From Clostridium putrefaciens (lineage in GTDB: Bacteria > Bacillota > Clostridia > Clostridiales > Clostridiaceae), in contig NZ_UFWZ01000001.1 of the NCBI RefSeq assembly GCF_900461105.1, forward strand, positions 1,550,001 to 1,614,000: a stretch of 64,000 nt of DNA, written 5' to 3'. Positions 27,624 through 37,938 of this stretch are shown piece by piece. The notes under the pieces were generated by a model. It ran no database searches. It was not told the origin of the DNA and worked only from the letters and a program-made list of their open reading frames with translations. A program made the position numbers and the translations under genes. Each line of letters starts with the position of its first letter. The first letter of the stretch is position 1.

Positions 27624-30600
27624 TTATTGTTTTATTAATTCCCAAAAAGCCCTATCCTTCATATAAACAGCTCTATCACTATCCCCCATCTTAACCAAGC
27701 TATAATGTTTATTCAAACTCTTAATCTTATTAAATAAACTTTCATCTTGTTGTTTACTTTGAGTATTAAATATATATCTGACATCTTTATTGTTAAGGTC
27801 AGCTACATTATGGATTACCCAAGTCAAGATATAGTTTGCATAATCATTTTCTCCAGTGGAGAAATGGCTAAGTAATTGAGTCGAAAGTATTGTTCCTACT
27901 CCAAATTCTCTTCCTTCTTTTAGTATCTTCTTTAATGAATCAAAGTTCTTACTTAAGAAGTTATCTGCTTCATCTACTAATACTACTTTGTTTAATTGTC
28001 TTAAACTTCCGTCTATTTTGCTATGTCCATATGCCTGCATTTGTGAATAGAATAAATCTAATGTTATTGCTACCACAAGATTTTGTATTCCTGGATCATA
28101 TCCTGATAAATCTATTACTGTTACTCCATCTATTAAATCAAAAAGACTCTTAGTTTCAAATGGATCTGGTTCAAATATTTCAAAGTCTATTAAGTTGCTG
28201 AATGCAGCATATAAACTATCCTCTTTTAAATCTTCCTTACTAACATATATATCATATACATCCTTAAGTGTAGGTGCTGGATTATTCCATGTATCAGGTT
28301 CATTTTTAATTATACCTCTCTTTTCATAGGCTTCCATTATTAAATCTCTTAATAATGTTTCTTGCTTTATTCCAAGTCCAAATGCCTTTGCTAAGGTTTC
28401 TTTTAGTCCATTAGCTATATGTAATGGAAGCATTGGTTTTGAGTTAGCTGCTTTAACTACTGATAATGGATTAAAAGGTAAATGATATAATTCAAATACT
28501 TTTGCATCTGTAGCATCTAGAAAATCCTTTTTGGATTTATTATAATCCCCTTTATAATCAAATATTAATATTCCAACATCTTTTTCATCTAAATTATACT
28601 TAGACTGTCTATGAATTTGAGTTATCATTGATTTAGTAAACTGTGTCTTACCAGTTCCCATTGTTCCAATTATTCCAGTATTGCTATGCATTAATTTATT
28701 AGTATCATTAGGACACCAATATACTTCTCTATTATTCTTTTGATTTACACCAAATAAAATCTCCATATTTCCTACTTCTTTTTGTTCTTGTGAGCTAAGC
28801 CTTTCTTCATTTGAAGTTTTTAATTCTGCTACTTCTGCTATTCTTTCTTCCTCTTTAGTCTTTATAGTATATACTAATTCTTGAGGTGACTTTTCAATAG
28901 TTTCTTCAAATTCTACTTCCTCATCCTTAATTTTATATACTAATTTATTTATATCTGAATTTAAATCTGTTCCCTCTACTTCAATACCATCTACTAATTC
29001 ACGTATTTCTCGAACACTCTTAGTTATAAAGTTAATTCCATCTTCTTCAGACATTTCAATAACCATAACTCCATATTCTACTCGTATATCATTATATAAG
29101 TTACCCTTCTTAAATGATATAACGGCTGCTTCTCCCATAGATTTTTCTATAGAGTTATTTATTTCATATTCTTCATTAAGTAGCTTTCTTCTTAAGTCCG
29201 AATCAATTACACTCTTCCAATTTTCTTCACTACATACATCATAAAGATTAAGCTTCTCTGCACTTGTTATCACTAATTGCATTAAGAAGTTACGATATAT
29301 CTTTTTGGTACTACTTATATCTCCATTTTCATCTTCTGATAAAGTTTCATTGAATATTTTCTTAGTAGATTTAGCTTGTTCTATACCTTTTTGAATATAT
29401 GAAGAATTATTTTCTCCTATTTTAACTTCTATTGGATAATAATGAACAAATATCTTATCTTCTACCTGCTCTATCCCTACTAAAAGAACATCATCACTTG
29501 TTGCACCATTTTTTTCAAATCCTAAGTTTTTAGCAGAGAAGAAACCTTCTGTTTGCTTGAGCCCAGCCCCTCCTGATACCCTAAGTACTTCTTCTAAGGA
29601 TATTGGAACCCATATAATATTATCCTTCTTAAATTCAGCAAGAGCTAATTTTATAGCAGATAATATACTTATCTTTTCTTTTGGAATAAAGGACTTGCTT
29701 GATAATAATCTTAGTAACCAATCTCCATTAACTGCATTGAACATATTTATTATATTTGATGAATAATTATGTGCATTTTCAATACCTTTTTTAGTTAAAA
29801 ATTCTTCAATAACGCTTTGATATGGTCCTGATTTTCTTGTAACTGTTATGGCATCATATCCACCTGCTGTAGTATATTGATCACTATAATGTATAATTAA
29901 TAAGTCCTTAGCATCCGGATCATTCTTAAAGAAGTTTAAATCCACCTTAGGATCTATAAATGTTATCCAATGACTAGATTCATAAATAGCTTCTAACGCT
30001 GTTTTACTCTTATTAGGTATTGATATTGCCTTACACTGTTTACTGCTATATGGTTCTCCACCAATTGCTGCATTTAAAGCATTAAGGTTAACTGCTACTT
30101 TCATTAAATCATTATCTTTATTTGCATATTTCGTGCCAAATCCAGTTCTATAAGAATCCCCTAAGAATACTGATGGTACACCTGAAGTTAATCCATTTAA
30201 TATTATTCCTGATGTAATGTCATCCATAATTGAAGTTATAGTTTTTACATCATTGTTCATTTCTAAAAATGTAATATGAGCGTACTCTATTCCATCTGCT
30301 AATTTCTTTGCATAGAAATGAACCTTTTCTCTATATAAATCCAATACATCTTCTTCAGACATAGTGCCTACATTTAAATCTAAGCCATAAGTTGCTTTTA
30401 AATCATTGATGTCATCATTGAAAGCTACCTCTTCAAAAGCATTAGTAATACTTTTATTTGAATATATAAATAAGTCTATTGGTAAAACATCTCTAGTTTT
30501 ATTTGATTTTAATTTCTTAATATAATATTTAAATATTCCTTGAAGAATCTCTTTGCTATCACCTGTATTCACTAAATTAATTCTTATAGGTGCATTATTT

Positions 30601-31661
30601 CCCATACTGAACATGTAGTTAAAATGTCCAACAAACTCATCTATCTTTTCATTAACTAACTTAGATACAAAATCTCTTGAGCTTTTATATCTTGGAAGAG
30701 TTTCATCAACATAATACTTCCATTCTGGAGAATGATGTTGCTCCATTGGAATATACAGACTATTATTATCGTCTAATATATATGGCAGCAGATATGTTGA
30801 AGTAAATTTCTTAATAATTTCGTCATCCATGACTTCTTCACAAGTTTCCTCATTTATATGAATTTGGTAAACCATATTTAAAGGATGAAGTGATGTAAGC
30901 ATTAATTCTTTATCTTCAATTTCTCTTTTTATAACACCAATTTTAAATAAATCTTTTTCCTCTCTTGTAAGGTATGAGCCTTCTTCTATTTCCTCTAATG
31001 ACTTTATATATATATATATAAACCTTTTATATAACACTCTTAATTCATCATTTAAATAAGCTAAACTTGGCAATTTATTTGAAAGACTAAAATATCTTAT
31101 AATTTCACCATAGGCTATCTTTAATTCTGAATTTAACTCTAAATTCATAGATTCTAATCCATCATTAGATTCAATAAAATATATTCCTTCACTCTCTATT
31201 ATCTGTTTCTCAAGTTGTAAGTTCTTTCTAAACTCATCTCTAGTAAAATATTCTTTGGTTCCATGTTGCAGCTTATTTTCTCCAGCTAATCTAAAGTCAC
31301 ATTTCTTCTCTCTTTTTAACTTCCATATCTTCATACCTTCAATTGGAGCAATCTTTTCACTTGTCCCCATTATTCCAATAGGTATTAAGCATTGATTCAC
31401 CTTTAAATTAAACCTAGAAAGATCACTATCATTTTCATATTCAAAATTATCGCTAACTTTTACTATTACACTTTCATCTTCATTAACTTCAATTGTATGA
31501 TTATTATACTCAACTTCATGTTTAACTGACTTTTGAGCATACTCATTAAATACTATATTTGAATCATTTGTATTTACTGAAATATAATTATTTTTGCCTT
31601 TCATAATAATTGAATACTTTGTTTTTATGCTCTCTAAATATTTTTCATCACATTCAAGCAT
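27624..31661 (-). CDS. dptH: DptH, phosphorothioation-dependent restriction ATPase: C-terminal 1345 residues
   Basis: The large ATPase of the DptFGH restriction complex, which attacks DNA lacking phosphorothioate. This ORF carries the FtsK/HerA-type motor near its C-terminus: Walker A GTMGTGKTQF at about residue 1000 and Walker B VVLVDEADNF at about 1230. The ATG at 31661 has no good ribosome site. The same frame is open upstream to a TGA at about 31820, encoding protein-like sequence (IDVVASGKRLKSIIHKSEAD, NVKFEFKIV). That frame overlaps the end of the next ORF at an A7 run (31796-31802). I infer that the two ORFs are one dptH of about 1,730 residues, split by a 1-nt shift. Confidence 0.88.
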   Translation of the reverse strand: MLECDEKYLESIKTKYSIIMKGKNNYISVNTNDSNIVFNEYAQKSVKHEVEYNNHTIEVNEDESVIVKVSDNFEYENDSDLSRFNLKVNQCLIPIGIMGTSEKIAPIEGMKIWKLKREKKCDFRLAGENKLQHGTKEYFTRDEFRKNLQLEKQIIESEGIYFIESNDGLESMNLELNSELKIAYGEIIRYFSLSNKLPSLAYLNDELRVLYKRFIYIYIKSLEEIEEGSYLTREEKDLFKIGVIKREIEDKELMLTSLHPLNMVYQIHINEETCEEVMDDEIIKKFTSTYLLPYILDDNNSLYIPMEQHHSPEWKYYVDETLPRYKSSRDFVSKLVNEKIDEFVGHFNYMFSMGNNAPIRINLVNTGDSKEILQGIFKYYIKKLKSNKTRDVLPIDLFIYSNKSITNAFEEVAFNDDINDLKATYGLDLNVGTMSEEDVLDLYREKVHFYAKKLADGIEYAHITFLEMNNDVKTITSIMDDITSGIILNGLTSGVPSVFLGDSYRTGFGTKYANKDNDLMKVAVNLNALNAAIGGEPYSSKQCKAISIPNKSKTALEAIYESSHWITFIDPKVDLNFFKNDPDAKDLLIIHYSDQYTTAGGYDAITVTRKSGPYQSVIEEFLTKKGIENAHNYSSNIINMFNAVNGDWLLRLLSSKSFIPKEKISILSAIKLALAEFKKDNIIWVPISLEEVLRVSGGAGLKQTEGFFSAKNLGFEKNGATSDDVLLVGIEQVEDKIFVHYYPIEVKIGENNSSYIQKGIEQAKSTKKIFNETLSEDENGDISSTKKIYRNFLMQLVITSAEKLNLYDVCSEENWKSVIDSDLRRKLLNEEYEINNSIEKSMGEAAVISFKKGNLYNDIRVEYGVMVIEMSEEDGINFITKSVREIRELVDGIEVEGTDLNSDINKLVYKIKDEEVEFEETIEKSPQELVYTIKTKEEERIAEVAELKTSNEERLSSQEQKEVGNMEILFGVNQKNNREVYWCPNDTNKLMHSNTGIIGTMGTGKTQFTKSMITQIHRQSKYNLDEKDVGILIFDYKGDYNKSKKDFLDATDAKVFELYHLPFNPLSVVKAANSKPMLPLHIANGLKETLAKAFGLGIKQETLLRDLIMEAYEKRGIIKNEPDTWNNPAPTLKDVYDIYVSKEDLKEDSLYAAFSNLIDFEIFEPDPFETKSLFDLIDGVTVIDLSGYDPGIQNLVVAITLDLFYSQMQAYGHSKIDGSLRQLNKVVLVDEADNFLSKNFDSLKKILKEGREFGVGTILSTQLLSHFSTGENDYANYILTWVIHNVADLNNKDVRYIFNTQSKQQDESLFNKIKSLNKHYSLVKMGDSDRAVYMKDRAFWELIKQ

Positions 31662-31780
31662 TACTATTTTAAATTCAAACTTTACATTCTTATCATTTCT
31701 ATAAATTATCTTGTAAAAATCAATATCTGCCTCTGATTTATGAATAATTGATTTTAATCTTTTTCCTGATGCTACTACAT

Positions 31781-32809
31781 CTATATTTCCTTCAGTTTTT
31801 TTATGAAATCTTTGTATACTGTACCATCAAAATTAAATTCTAACTCTACACTATCAGCGGACGTTTCATTAAATACTATAATATTTCTAGTTCTAGATTT
31901 AACTTTAGATGTACCTTCTTCTTTGTCCCATTCTTGACTACATGGCTTATATACTAATGGTATTTCGTCTATTCTATTTTCTATAGATTTTTTCACTTCT
32001 TTATAATCAACAAATTTCCAGTGTTCATTCTTTAATTTATCTATTCCTTTTTCATCAAAATATCTTTCTAATTGAGTTTCTGGGTTTCCATAATTATGAA
32101 TTTCATCAACTCTGTTGTAGTAAGTTGAATTCTCATCTATTCTCTTTTTCAATTCTTTGCCATTGCAATCTTTTAGCTTACTATCATAAAAAAGACCAAA
32201 GTTCTTATATTGTTCCTTTTCAATACAAGTTCCATTTATTATTTCTAGTAAATCTCTATACTCAAAAATTGAAATATTTTCACCAAATAACTCTTTATTT
32301 TTTCTTTCTAAGTCTAATTCTATAATAGCCTTATCTACATCAGTAAACTCTGAAGTTGCTAATCTTTTTCTTATATCCTTTTGAATAGAATTTATATGAA
32401 AAGGCATTCCCTCTTTGCTAAATGCTTCTGTTCCACCCATAATGCTATCAAGATTAGTATCATGAATAAAAAGTATTGCCTTATCTGTATACCCTTCTTC
32501 TAATCCAACCATATTTCTAAGTCTAGTTAAAAAGTCTGGCTGAACATCATCAATCGTTGCTGCTATTATAAGCTTTACTTTATTAAAGTCTAAAAGATAT
32601 GATTTATATTTAATCTCCCCCTTACTATCTTTATAACAATACTCCTTAGCTAAAGTATTATTTTGCAATTCCTTATATAGATCTCTTACTTGTTCTTGCT
32701 TTTCAAATTGAATATTATACTTAGCACCTGAAGTTAAAGGGTTTTCACAGAAAAAGTGTATTATTTTGCTTGATAAATAACTATAAAACTGATCTAACAT
32801 ATTGTGCAT
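31781..32809 (-). CDS. dptH: DptH, N-terminal part (split from the main ORF by a frameshift at A7)
   Basis: 342 residues (LDQFYSYLSSKIIHFFCENP; KLIIAATIDDVQPDFLTRLRN; ILFIHDTNLDSIMGGTEAF). Its stop at 31781 comes 5 codons after the A7 run at 31796-31802. A -1 shift there enters the 1345-residue frame without a stop. I read it as the N-terminal domain of DptH rather than a separate gene, because the downstream ORF lacks a good start and the joined length is plausible. It overlaps dptG by 29 nt. If no shift occurs the product is a truncated protein without the ATPase motor. Confidence 0.7.
   Translation of the reverse strand: MHNMLDQFYSYLSSKIIHFFCENPLTSGAKYNIQFEKQEQVRDLYKELQNNTLAKEYCYKDSKGEIKYKSYLLDFNKVKLIIAATIDDVQPDFLTRLRNMVGLEEGYTDKAILFIHDTNLDSIMGGTEAFSKEGMPFHINSIQKDIRKRLATSEFTDVDKAIIELDLERKNKELFGENISIFEYRDLLEIINGTCIEKEQYKNFGLFYDSKLKDCNGKELKKRIDENSTYYNRVDEIHNYGNPETQLERYFDEKGIDKLKNEHWKFVDYKEVKKSIENRIDEIPLVYKPCSQEWDKEEGTSKVKSRTRNIIVFNETSADSVELEFNFDGTVYKDFIKKLKEI
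31796..31802 (-). other. A7 homopolymer, dptH frameshift point
   Basis: On the coding strand the frame reads ATA AAA AAA CTG, so it contains A AAA AAA in the phase of a -1 slippery heptamer. A -1 shift continues ACT GAA GGA into the 1345-codon frame. Losing a base is not required if ribosomes slip. An indel mutation or assembly error would look the same. I did not identify a firm downstream pseudoknot. Confidence 0.65.
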
Positions 32810-34166
32810 CCCCGCTATCTGATTTCTTTTCTAATAAATTTAATTTTTCATATAACTGTACTATCTTAATCTTTGAATCCCTATCAAAAAACATTCCTCT
32901 CTTTTCAAATTCATTAAATAATACACTTAATTTTAACCTTTCATTGTTACTTATACATATTTTAGTCATTAAAATTATATCTTCCTCAGTTAAATTTAAA
33001 TTATAACCAAGTGAACCTCTCTTCTTTGAAAAGTTCTCATATACAAATCTTATGTACCAATTTTTGTAAGCCTTATTTGCTCTAGTTCTACTAGACTTAT
33101 TAAATTGATATTGAATAGCTTCAAATAACTTATATACTTTACTAAAAGCTTCGTTTGCACACTCTCTATCTTTTTGCTTGAAAGTACTCCAATCCTTATC
33201 CATTATACGACTTGTATATCCGTTATAAATAGTTTCTATTTGATTTGAAATATCATTTTCATCCATTAAGCTAAACATATTGAAAAGTTCTACATATCCT
33301 AGTTGCTCATCTAAGTTGTGATGATTTAAAAATTCTAAGGTGATGGCATGAGAAAATAATGAATTTACATTATTCTTAAGTAAATCCCAACCAAACTGAT
33401 ATGCCATTCTATTCTTAGATGTACTTTCCCAGCCTAATGTATAATATATAGTTTCTGGTTCAGTCAAATTTGCCTTTTCAAATTTAGATAATTTCATAGA
33501 TAATTGAGATACATAAAACATATAGTAATATTCAATAAATCTCTTTAATGAGTTTTTATATAAGTCGTCATTCTCTATAAGAAATTTAAAATCTTTTATA
33601 AACAACTCTTTTACAAATGGTAAATAACATTTATATCTCTCATTTTGAAAATATTTATTTTTTAATTCAGGTAAATCATTTAAAACTAATTTGTATAATA
33701 TATTTTCTACTTCTCTATCATAATGCTCTACAATTGAAGCTTTTAATTCCTCATCAAAAAATATTGAATATAAGAACTTAGCAATTTTTTCATCCGACTT
33801 TGTCGATGATATATAGTTTATAGTTTTTATATCAAAGTTAACTAGATTTTCTTTATCTATAAACATAGTCTTAACTATATCTCTAAATACTTCTTTACTA
33901 TTATCGCCTTCAAATTGTCCAATTTCATCTACAACATTCTCTATAAACTCATTAAAATTAAATTCACTTTTTAACTCTTTATCACATATATATCGAGAAA
34001 ATGCTCCTATGACACCATCAAAATTTGAAACTAATGTTTTTTCATTTGCTGCATAAGGTAATAATTTAAATTGATTACATTGACTATGAGTTAACCCACT
34101 ATCTTTAAATTTAAATGTAGTTTCAATTTTTTCAAAATCTATCTTATATTGCTTTTCTTCATTCAT
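32781..34166 (-). CDS. dptG: DptG, phosphorothioation-dependent restriction protein
   Basis: 461 residues, mostly helical, with no catalytic motif that I can name. The start KIDFEKIETTFKFKDSG and the middle LTEPETIYYTLGWESTSKNR match my recollection of the DptG family (dnd-associated protein 1). It is a partner of DptF and DptH in restriction of non-phosphorothioated DNA. The start ATG at 34166 has GGAG upstream. It lies 3 nt after dptF and overlaps the dptH N-terminal ORF by 29 nt, so the three are one operon. Confidence 0.8.
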   Translation of the reverse strand: MNEEKQYKIDFEKIETTFKFKDSGLTHSQCNQFKLLPYAANEKTLVSNFDGVIGAFSRYICDKELKSEFNFNEFIENVVDEIGQFEGDNSKEVFRDIVKTMFIDKENLVNFDIKTINYISSTKSDEKIAKFLYSIFFDEELKASIVEHYDREVENILYKLVLNDLPELKNKYFQNERYKCYLPFVKELFIKDFKFLIENDDLYKNSLKRFIEYYYMFYVSQLSMKLSKFEKANLTEPETIYYTLGWESTSKNRMAYQFGWDLLKNNVNSLFSHAITLEFLNHHNLDEQLGYVELFNMFSLMDENDISNQIETIYNGYTSRIMDKDWSTFKQKDRECANEAFSKVYKLFEAIQYQFNKSSRTRANKAYKNWYIRFVYENFSKKRGSLGYNLNLTEEDIILMTKICISNNERLKLSVLFNEFEKRGMFFDRDSKIKIVQLYEKLNLLEKKSDSGDAQYVRSVL

Positions 34167-34169
34167 AAT

Positions 34170-36545
34170 CTATATCTCCACAAATCTATAAAATTCGAAT
34201 TCATTATCATATTCTAACTTATACTTTTTATTAATATGTCTGTTCTTTTCAGTGAATACAAGACTCTCATTTTGCGAACCTGTTTCTTCAAGTTTATTAA
34301 CAAATTCGATAAACTTAATAAAATAATTCTTGTCCTTTTTATTAGGTCTATATCCATCAATAACCTGTATCAATAGTTTATATAATGCAAAATCCACATC
34401 TATTGCATAAGCTTTTCCCAACCTCTTACTTTTATATTTTAAATTTAAGGTTGTAATAAACTTTTTAAGGTTTGTTTCATCACTATTAGGTAAATTGCTT
34501 GTATCAACCTTTAATTCAAGTTCTTCACTTACCTTATATTTAATTTGATTTTTACCCGTAAAAATATTAATTTGATCCTTATCAGCTTCACCATTCCATT
34601 TTATAATCCCATCTTTTACATTATCATATAAACCTTTAAGCGTTGCCTTATCTCCTTTATTCCATAAATATAAACTCATCATATAATTTCCATAAATAGG
34701 ATCCTTTAAAGAGAATATATCTCCCTTTCCACAAACATAATAGCTTCTTATAAATAATTTTAATAATTCATATCTTATATTTCTATCCTCAGTTTCTTCA
34801 AAATTTATCTCATTAATTTTATCAATATAACCCTTTGGATAGTCGATATATTCTTTAAAGTATGACAATATACTTGCAGAATTATTAAATTCTATTATAA
34901 AATCATCTACTTTTTTATTTCTAACATTTAGAGGATCTAAACTATTTAAGGCTTCAAATATAAATGATAATTCCTTATGATTAAAAATTATATTAGGCAT
35001 AAGTGACTTTATATAATCTAAATTATTAAGCTTGTAAATATGATTTTTAAATATTGGAGAATTAACATCAATATATGATCTTGGAACTATTAATTCATAC
35101 ATAAAATTTATTAATGCTCTTGTTGAAATGATAATTTTATTTTTTATAATGCATTGGACCAATAAATCTACTATGGCTTTTTGTACCATTCCATTGCTTA
35201 GTAATTCATAATTAGCTTTAATAGGACAACAACCACAATTACTGCATTCAGTACAGTTTCTTTTATATGAATTATAAAAAATATTAAGCTCTGATGAATC
35301 TGTGATTTTAGTTATTAAAGATTCTATATAACTTGAATTAACTTGTCCATCTTTTAATGTAAATATATTGTAATCACTAAAATTCACAAATTGAAATGAA
35401 CTATTTTCATCAAAACTACTCTCATCAATACTAGTCTCTAAAATCTTCTTATCCTGAACATACTTTTTTAAAACAGAAAATCTTTCTCTATATTGAGAAT
35501 CTATAAAGTTATTTAATGTTCCAAGATTAATAGCTAATATAAACTTTTCATTACTTTCTTCTATCTTTTCATCACTAAAATTGTCTAAAACTTCATTTAA
35601 AGTATCCATTGATGTTTTATTTGGTTCTAAACTCTCTGTAGCATCATTGTGTAGGGTAAAATTTTTCATAATATCTAAATGTTTATTATTAAAATAAGAT
35701 ATTATATGCGATTTACCATCTCCCACACTACCACAGACTAAAATCAATTGTGCGCTATTAGATGTATTTGCTTTAAGTATTAAGTCTTCTAATTCCTTTT
35801 GCGCCTCTCTTTCAATGTGCATGTACCTTTTAAAAGGAGTAAATTCGCCTAATCCTTCAACTGCTTCTTTTGATGACTCCTTTAATCTAGATAATTCTTG
35901 TATTAAACACTTTTTATCTAGTTCTTTGTTATCAATAATATCTTCAATTATAATATCCTCAAAAATCTCTTCTGATTCATCTTTTCCATCAATATTCAAT
36001 ATTTTATCTATTTCTTCATCATTTTTATCAACTACTTGTGTTTTTGATATTGTCTTTTCCATTGTCTCCATCTTTTTTATTAAGTCTGATATCATTTCTG
36101 CATTAATGTGTATATCTTTACTTTCTGATGGCATTGGGCTTTTATATGAAGCTGCCTCAAAATTATAATCAATATAATTTTCAACAAACCAACAAGTAAT
36201 TTTATAAATATTTTTATGTATATTTAAAGCGGCTTCTAATTCCCCTTCAATGTCGGTATGAGCTGCTTTATTCCCAATCATTCTAACTATATGAAATAGT
36301 TTATCTATTTCACCTTCCAGTACCCCATCATCTTCTAGCTTTCTTAATCTTTCCGCTTGGGTAATCAAATTTAATAATCCATGTCTTTCTAAATTAGATA
36401 CTTCTTGAGTTAAATATTCAACAAAAGTTCGCCCTTTAATAATTGCACTATGTGGTGATGTAAATAATGCTTTATTAAAGTCTCTTATATAATTATTTAA
36501 ATATCTATAATTTTTATCTAAATAACTAAAAACATCTCTTTCCAT
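34170..36545 (-). CDS. dptF: DptF, phosphorothioation-dependent restriction ATPase, with N-terminal DUF4145-like domain
   Basis: 791 residues. About 1-135 (SAIIKGRTFVEYLTQEVSNL; LFHIVRMIGNKAAHTD) looks like DUF4145, a HEPN-related domain also found on type I restriction subunits. An acidic linker (about 170-220) joins it to the DptF core, with Walker A VCGSVGDGKSHIISYF at about 270-285 and a Cys cluster CTECSNCGCCPIK at about 440. DptF acts with G and H in restriction. It is the first gene of the operon, with a weak GGGGAG site well upstream of the ATG. The extra domain makes it longer than the plain DptF I know. Confidence 0.85.
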   Translation of the reverse strand: MERDVFSYLDKNYRYLNNYIRDFNKALFTSPHSAIIKGRTFVEYLTQEVSNLERHGLLNLITQAERLRKLEDDGVLEGEIDKLFHIVRMIGNKAAHTDIEGELEAALNIHKNIYKITCWFVENYIDYNFEAASYKSPMPSESKDIHINAEMISDLIKKMETMEKTISKTQVVDKNDEEIDKILNIDGKDESEEIFEDIIIEDIIDNKELDKKCLIQELSRLKESSKEAVEGLGEFTPFKRYMHIEREAQKELEDLILKANTSNSAQLILVCGSVGDGKSHIISYFNNKHLDIMKNFTLHNDATESLEPNKTSMDTLNEVLDNFSDEKIEESNEKFILAINLGTLNNFIDSQYRERFSVLKKYVQDKKILETSIDESSFDENSSFQFVNFSDYNIFTLKDGQVNSSYIESLITKITDSSELNIFYNSYKRNCTECSNCGCCPIKANYELLSNGMVQKAIVDLLVQCIIKNKIIISTRALINFMYELIVPRSYIDVNSPIFKNHIYKLNNLDYIKSLMPNIIFNHKELSFIFEALNSLDPLNVRNKKVDDFIIEFNNSASILSYFKEYIDYPKGYIDKINEINFEETEDRNIRYELLKLFIRSYYVCGKGDIFSLKDPIYGNYMMSLYLWNKGDKATLKGLYDNVKDGIIKWNGEADKDQINIFTGKNQIKYKVSEELELKVDTSNLPNSDETNLKKFITTLNLKYKSKRLGKAYAIDVDFALYKLLIQVIDGYRPNKKDKNYFIKFIEFVNKLEETGSQNESLVFTEKNRHINKKYKLEYDNEFEFYRFVEI

Positions 36546-36696
36546 ATTATAGATTTAATCTCCCCTCTAATATTATCTATCATAAGTTTCTAATCAAAAT
36601 ATAAATTCTTATACTTTACATTATTAGTATTATCTTATCACAATTAAGCAATGCTTTACATCATAATATCTTTTATTTATAAAATACATTTTCCTA

Positions 36697-37074
36697 TTAC
36701 CCATCATACTCTACTAAAGCCTCTTTGAAGTTCCTAATACCACCTCTTGGATTACTAACATCCCCTTCATATCTTGGTATCAAGTGCACATGTAGATGGT
36801 TTATAGTTTGTCCTGCATGATATCCTACATTAATACCTATATTATATCCTGCTGGTTCATATTGAATATCAAAGATCTCTTTTACTTCATGGAGTAAGCT
36901 ATATATGGCTTTAACCTCTTCTTCACTTGCCTCAAAAAAGTTCATAAAATGCCTCTTAGGTATGATTAAACAATGACCTTCATTTACTGGGAAGTGATCT
37001 AATATAGCAAAGGTGTATTTGTTTTCTGCTATTATTTCTGATTTATTGTAATTACAAAATATACATTCTGACAT
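36697..37074 (-). CDS. HIT-family protein (nucleotide hydrolase/transferase)
   Basis: 125 residues with the histidine triad INHLHVHLIPR near the C-terminus and an N-terminal CIFC motif likely to bind zinc. Family members hydrolyse dinucleoside polyphosphates or AMP-linked substrates. The fold and length are standard. It is probably a single gene; the nitroreductase lies 75 nt upstream in the same direction. The substrate is unknown. Confidence 0.9.
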   Translation of the reverse strand: MSECIFCNYNKSEIIAENKYTFAILDHFPVNEGHCLIIPKRHFMNFFEASEEEVKAIYSLLHEVKEIFDIQYEPAGYNIGINVGYHAGQTINHLHVHLIPRYEGDVSNPRGGIRNFKEALVEYDG

Positions 37075-37149
37075 GATTTTTCCTCTTTTCTTTATGTATT
37101 GTTCTTAATTAACTATATCATAATATTTATAATATATATTATTAGTTTC

Positions 37150-37722
37150 CTAAATATCTAAAATTATATCTTGAAGCTTTCTTTTTGGCACATAATGATT
37201 ACCTTCTTCATCTCTATAGTATTTAATATCTCCATTTAAATCTATATCTTCAAGGATTACAGTTTCCTTTGGAGTTCCAAGGGCAATTACCATTAATATT
37301 TCATAATTTGAAGGCAAATTTAATGCTTTAGAAAGCTCTAGCTTATTAACTGAACCAAACATACATCCTCCAAGGTCTTTTTCTACTGCTCCTAAAAGTA
37401 TATTTTCAGCTGCTATACCATGATCCCAAAAATAATTATTACTAATATCTTTATCTTGAAGCATTATTATATAAGCTGCTGGTCTTTCCCCTTTTTCTGG
37501 ACCGTTCCATTCTTTAAGATATCCCGCCCATTTTATATTGTCAAAGACTAATTTATTTTTCTCTTTTGTATTTGATAGTACATATTTAAGGCTTTGGAGG
37601 TTACCACCTGAAGATGATATTCTTGCTAGATCAATAAGCTCCACTAAAACCTCTTTTGAAATGCTTTCATCCTCATAAAATCTTCTGTAAGTTCTGTTTT
37701 TTAATATTAAATCTTTAATCAA
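37150..37722 (-). CDS. Nitroreductase-family flavoprotein
   Basis: 190 residues. The N-terminal NRTYRRFYEDESISKEVLVEL with the Arg pair that contacts FMN phosphate is typical. SSSGGNLQSLKYVL and the ENILLGAVEKDLGGCMFGSV block (FMN site) follow. It is an NAD(P)H-dependent FMN oxidoreductase acting on nitro or quinone compounds; the natural substrate is unknown. Length and motifs are complete. Confidence 0.9.
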   Translation of the reverse strand: MIKDLILKNRTYRRFYEDESISKEVLVELIDLARISSSGGNLQSLKYVLSNTKEKNKLVFDNIKWAGYLKEWNGPEKGERPAAYIIMLQDKDISNNYFWDHGIAAENILLGAVEKDLGGCMFGSVNKLELSKALNLPSNYEILMVIALGTPKETVILEDIDLNGDIKYYRDEEGNHYVPKRKLQDIILDI

Positions 37723-37938
37723 TTAAAATTCCACCCTTCTTATAATTCTATGTTTTATATGTTTTATATGTTTTGTGGATTTTGTGATTTTGATATTCCA
37801 GTGCTTTCATATATTGAGTATAATAATGAATCTTGCATCTAATGAATTTGCAATTTGTAAATAAATCAAAAATATCTTTTTCATTTATTTAACTACTTTT
37901 TGAATTCCCAGATAAATTACGTCATAACCTTAATCATC

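Noticed and set aside
30979-31020. TATATATATA microsatellite inside dptH as a switch
   Set aside because: It lies in an intact frame, and similar AT runs are common in this genome. There is no frame break there.
31781-32809. The 342-residue ORF as a stand-alone dpt gene
   Set aside because: It ends at a slippery A7, and the downstream frame is open through it while lacking its own good start, so an N-terminal DptH piece is more likely.
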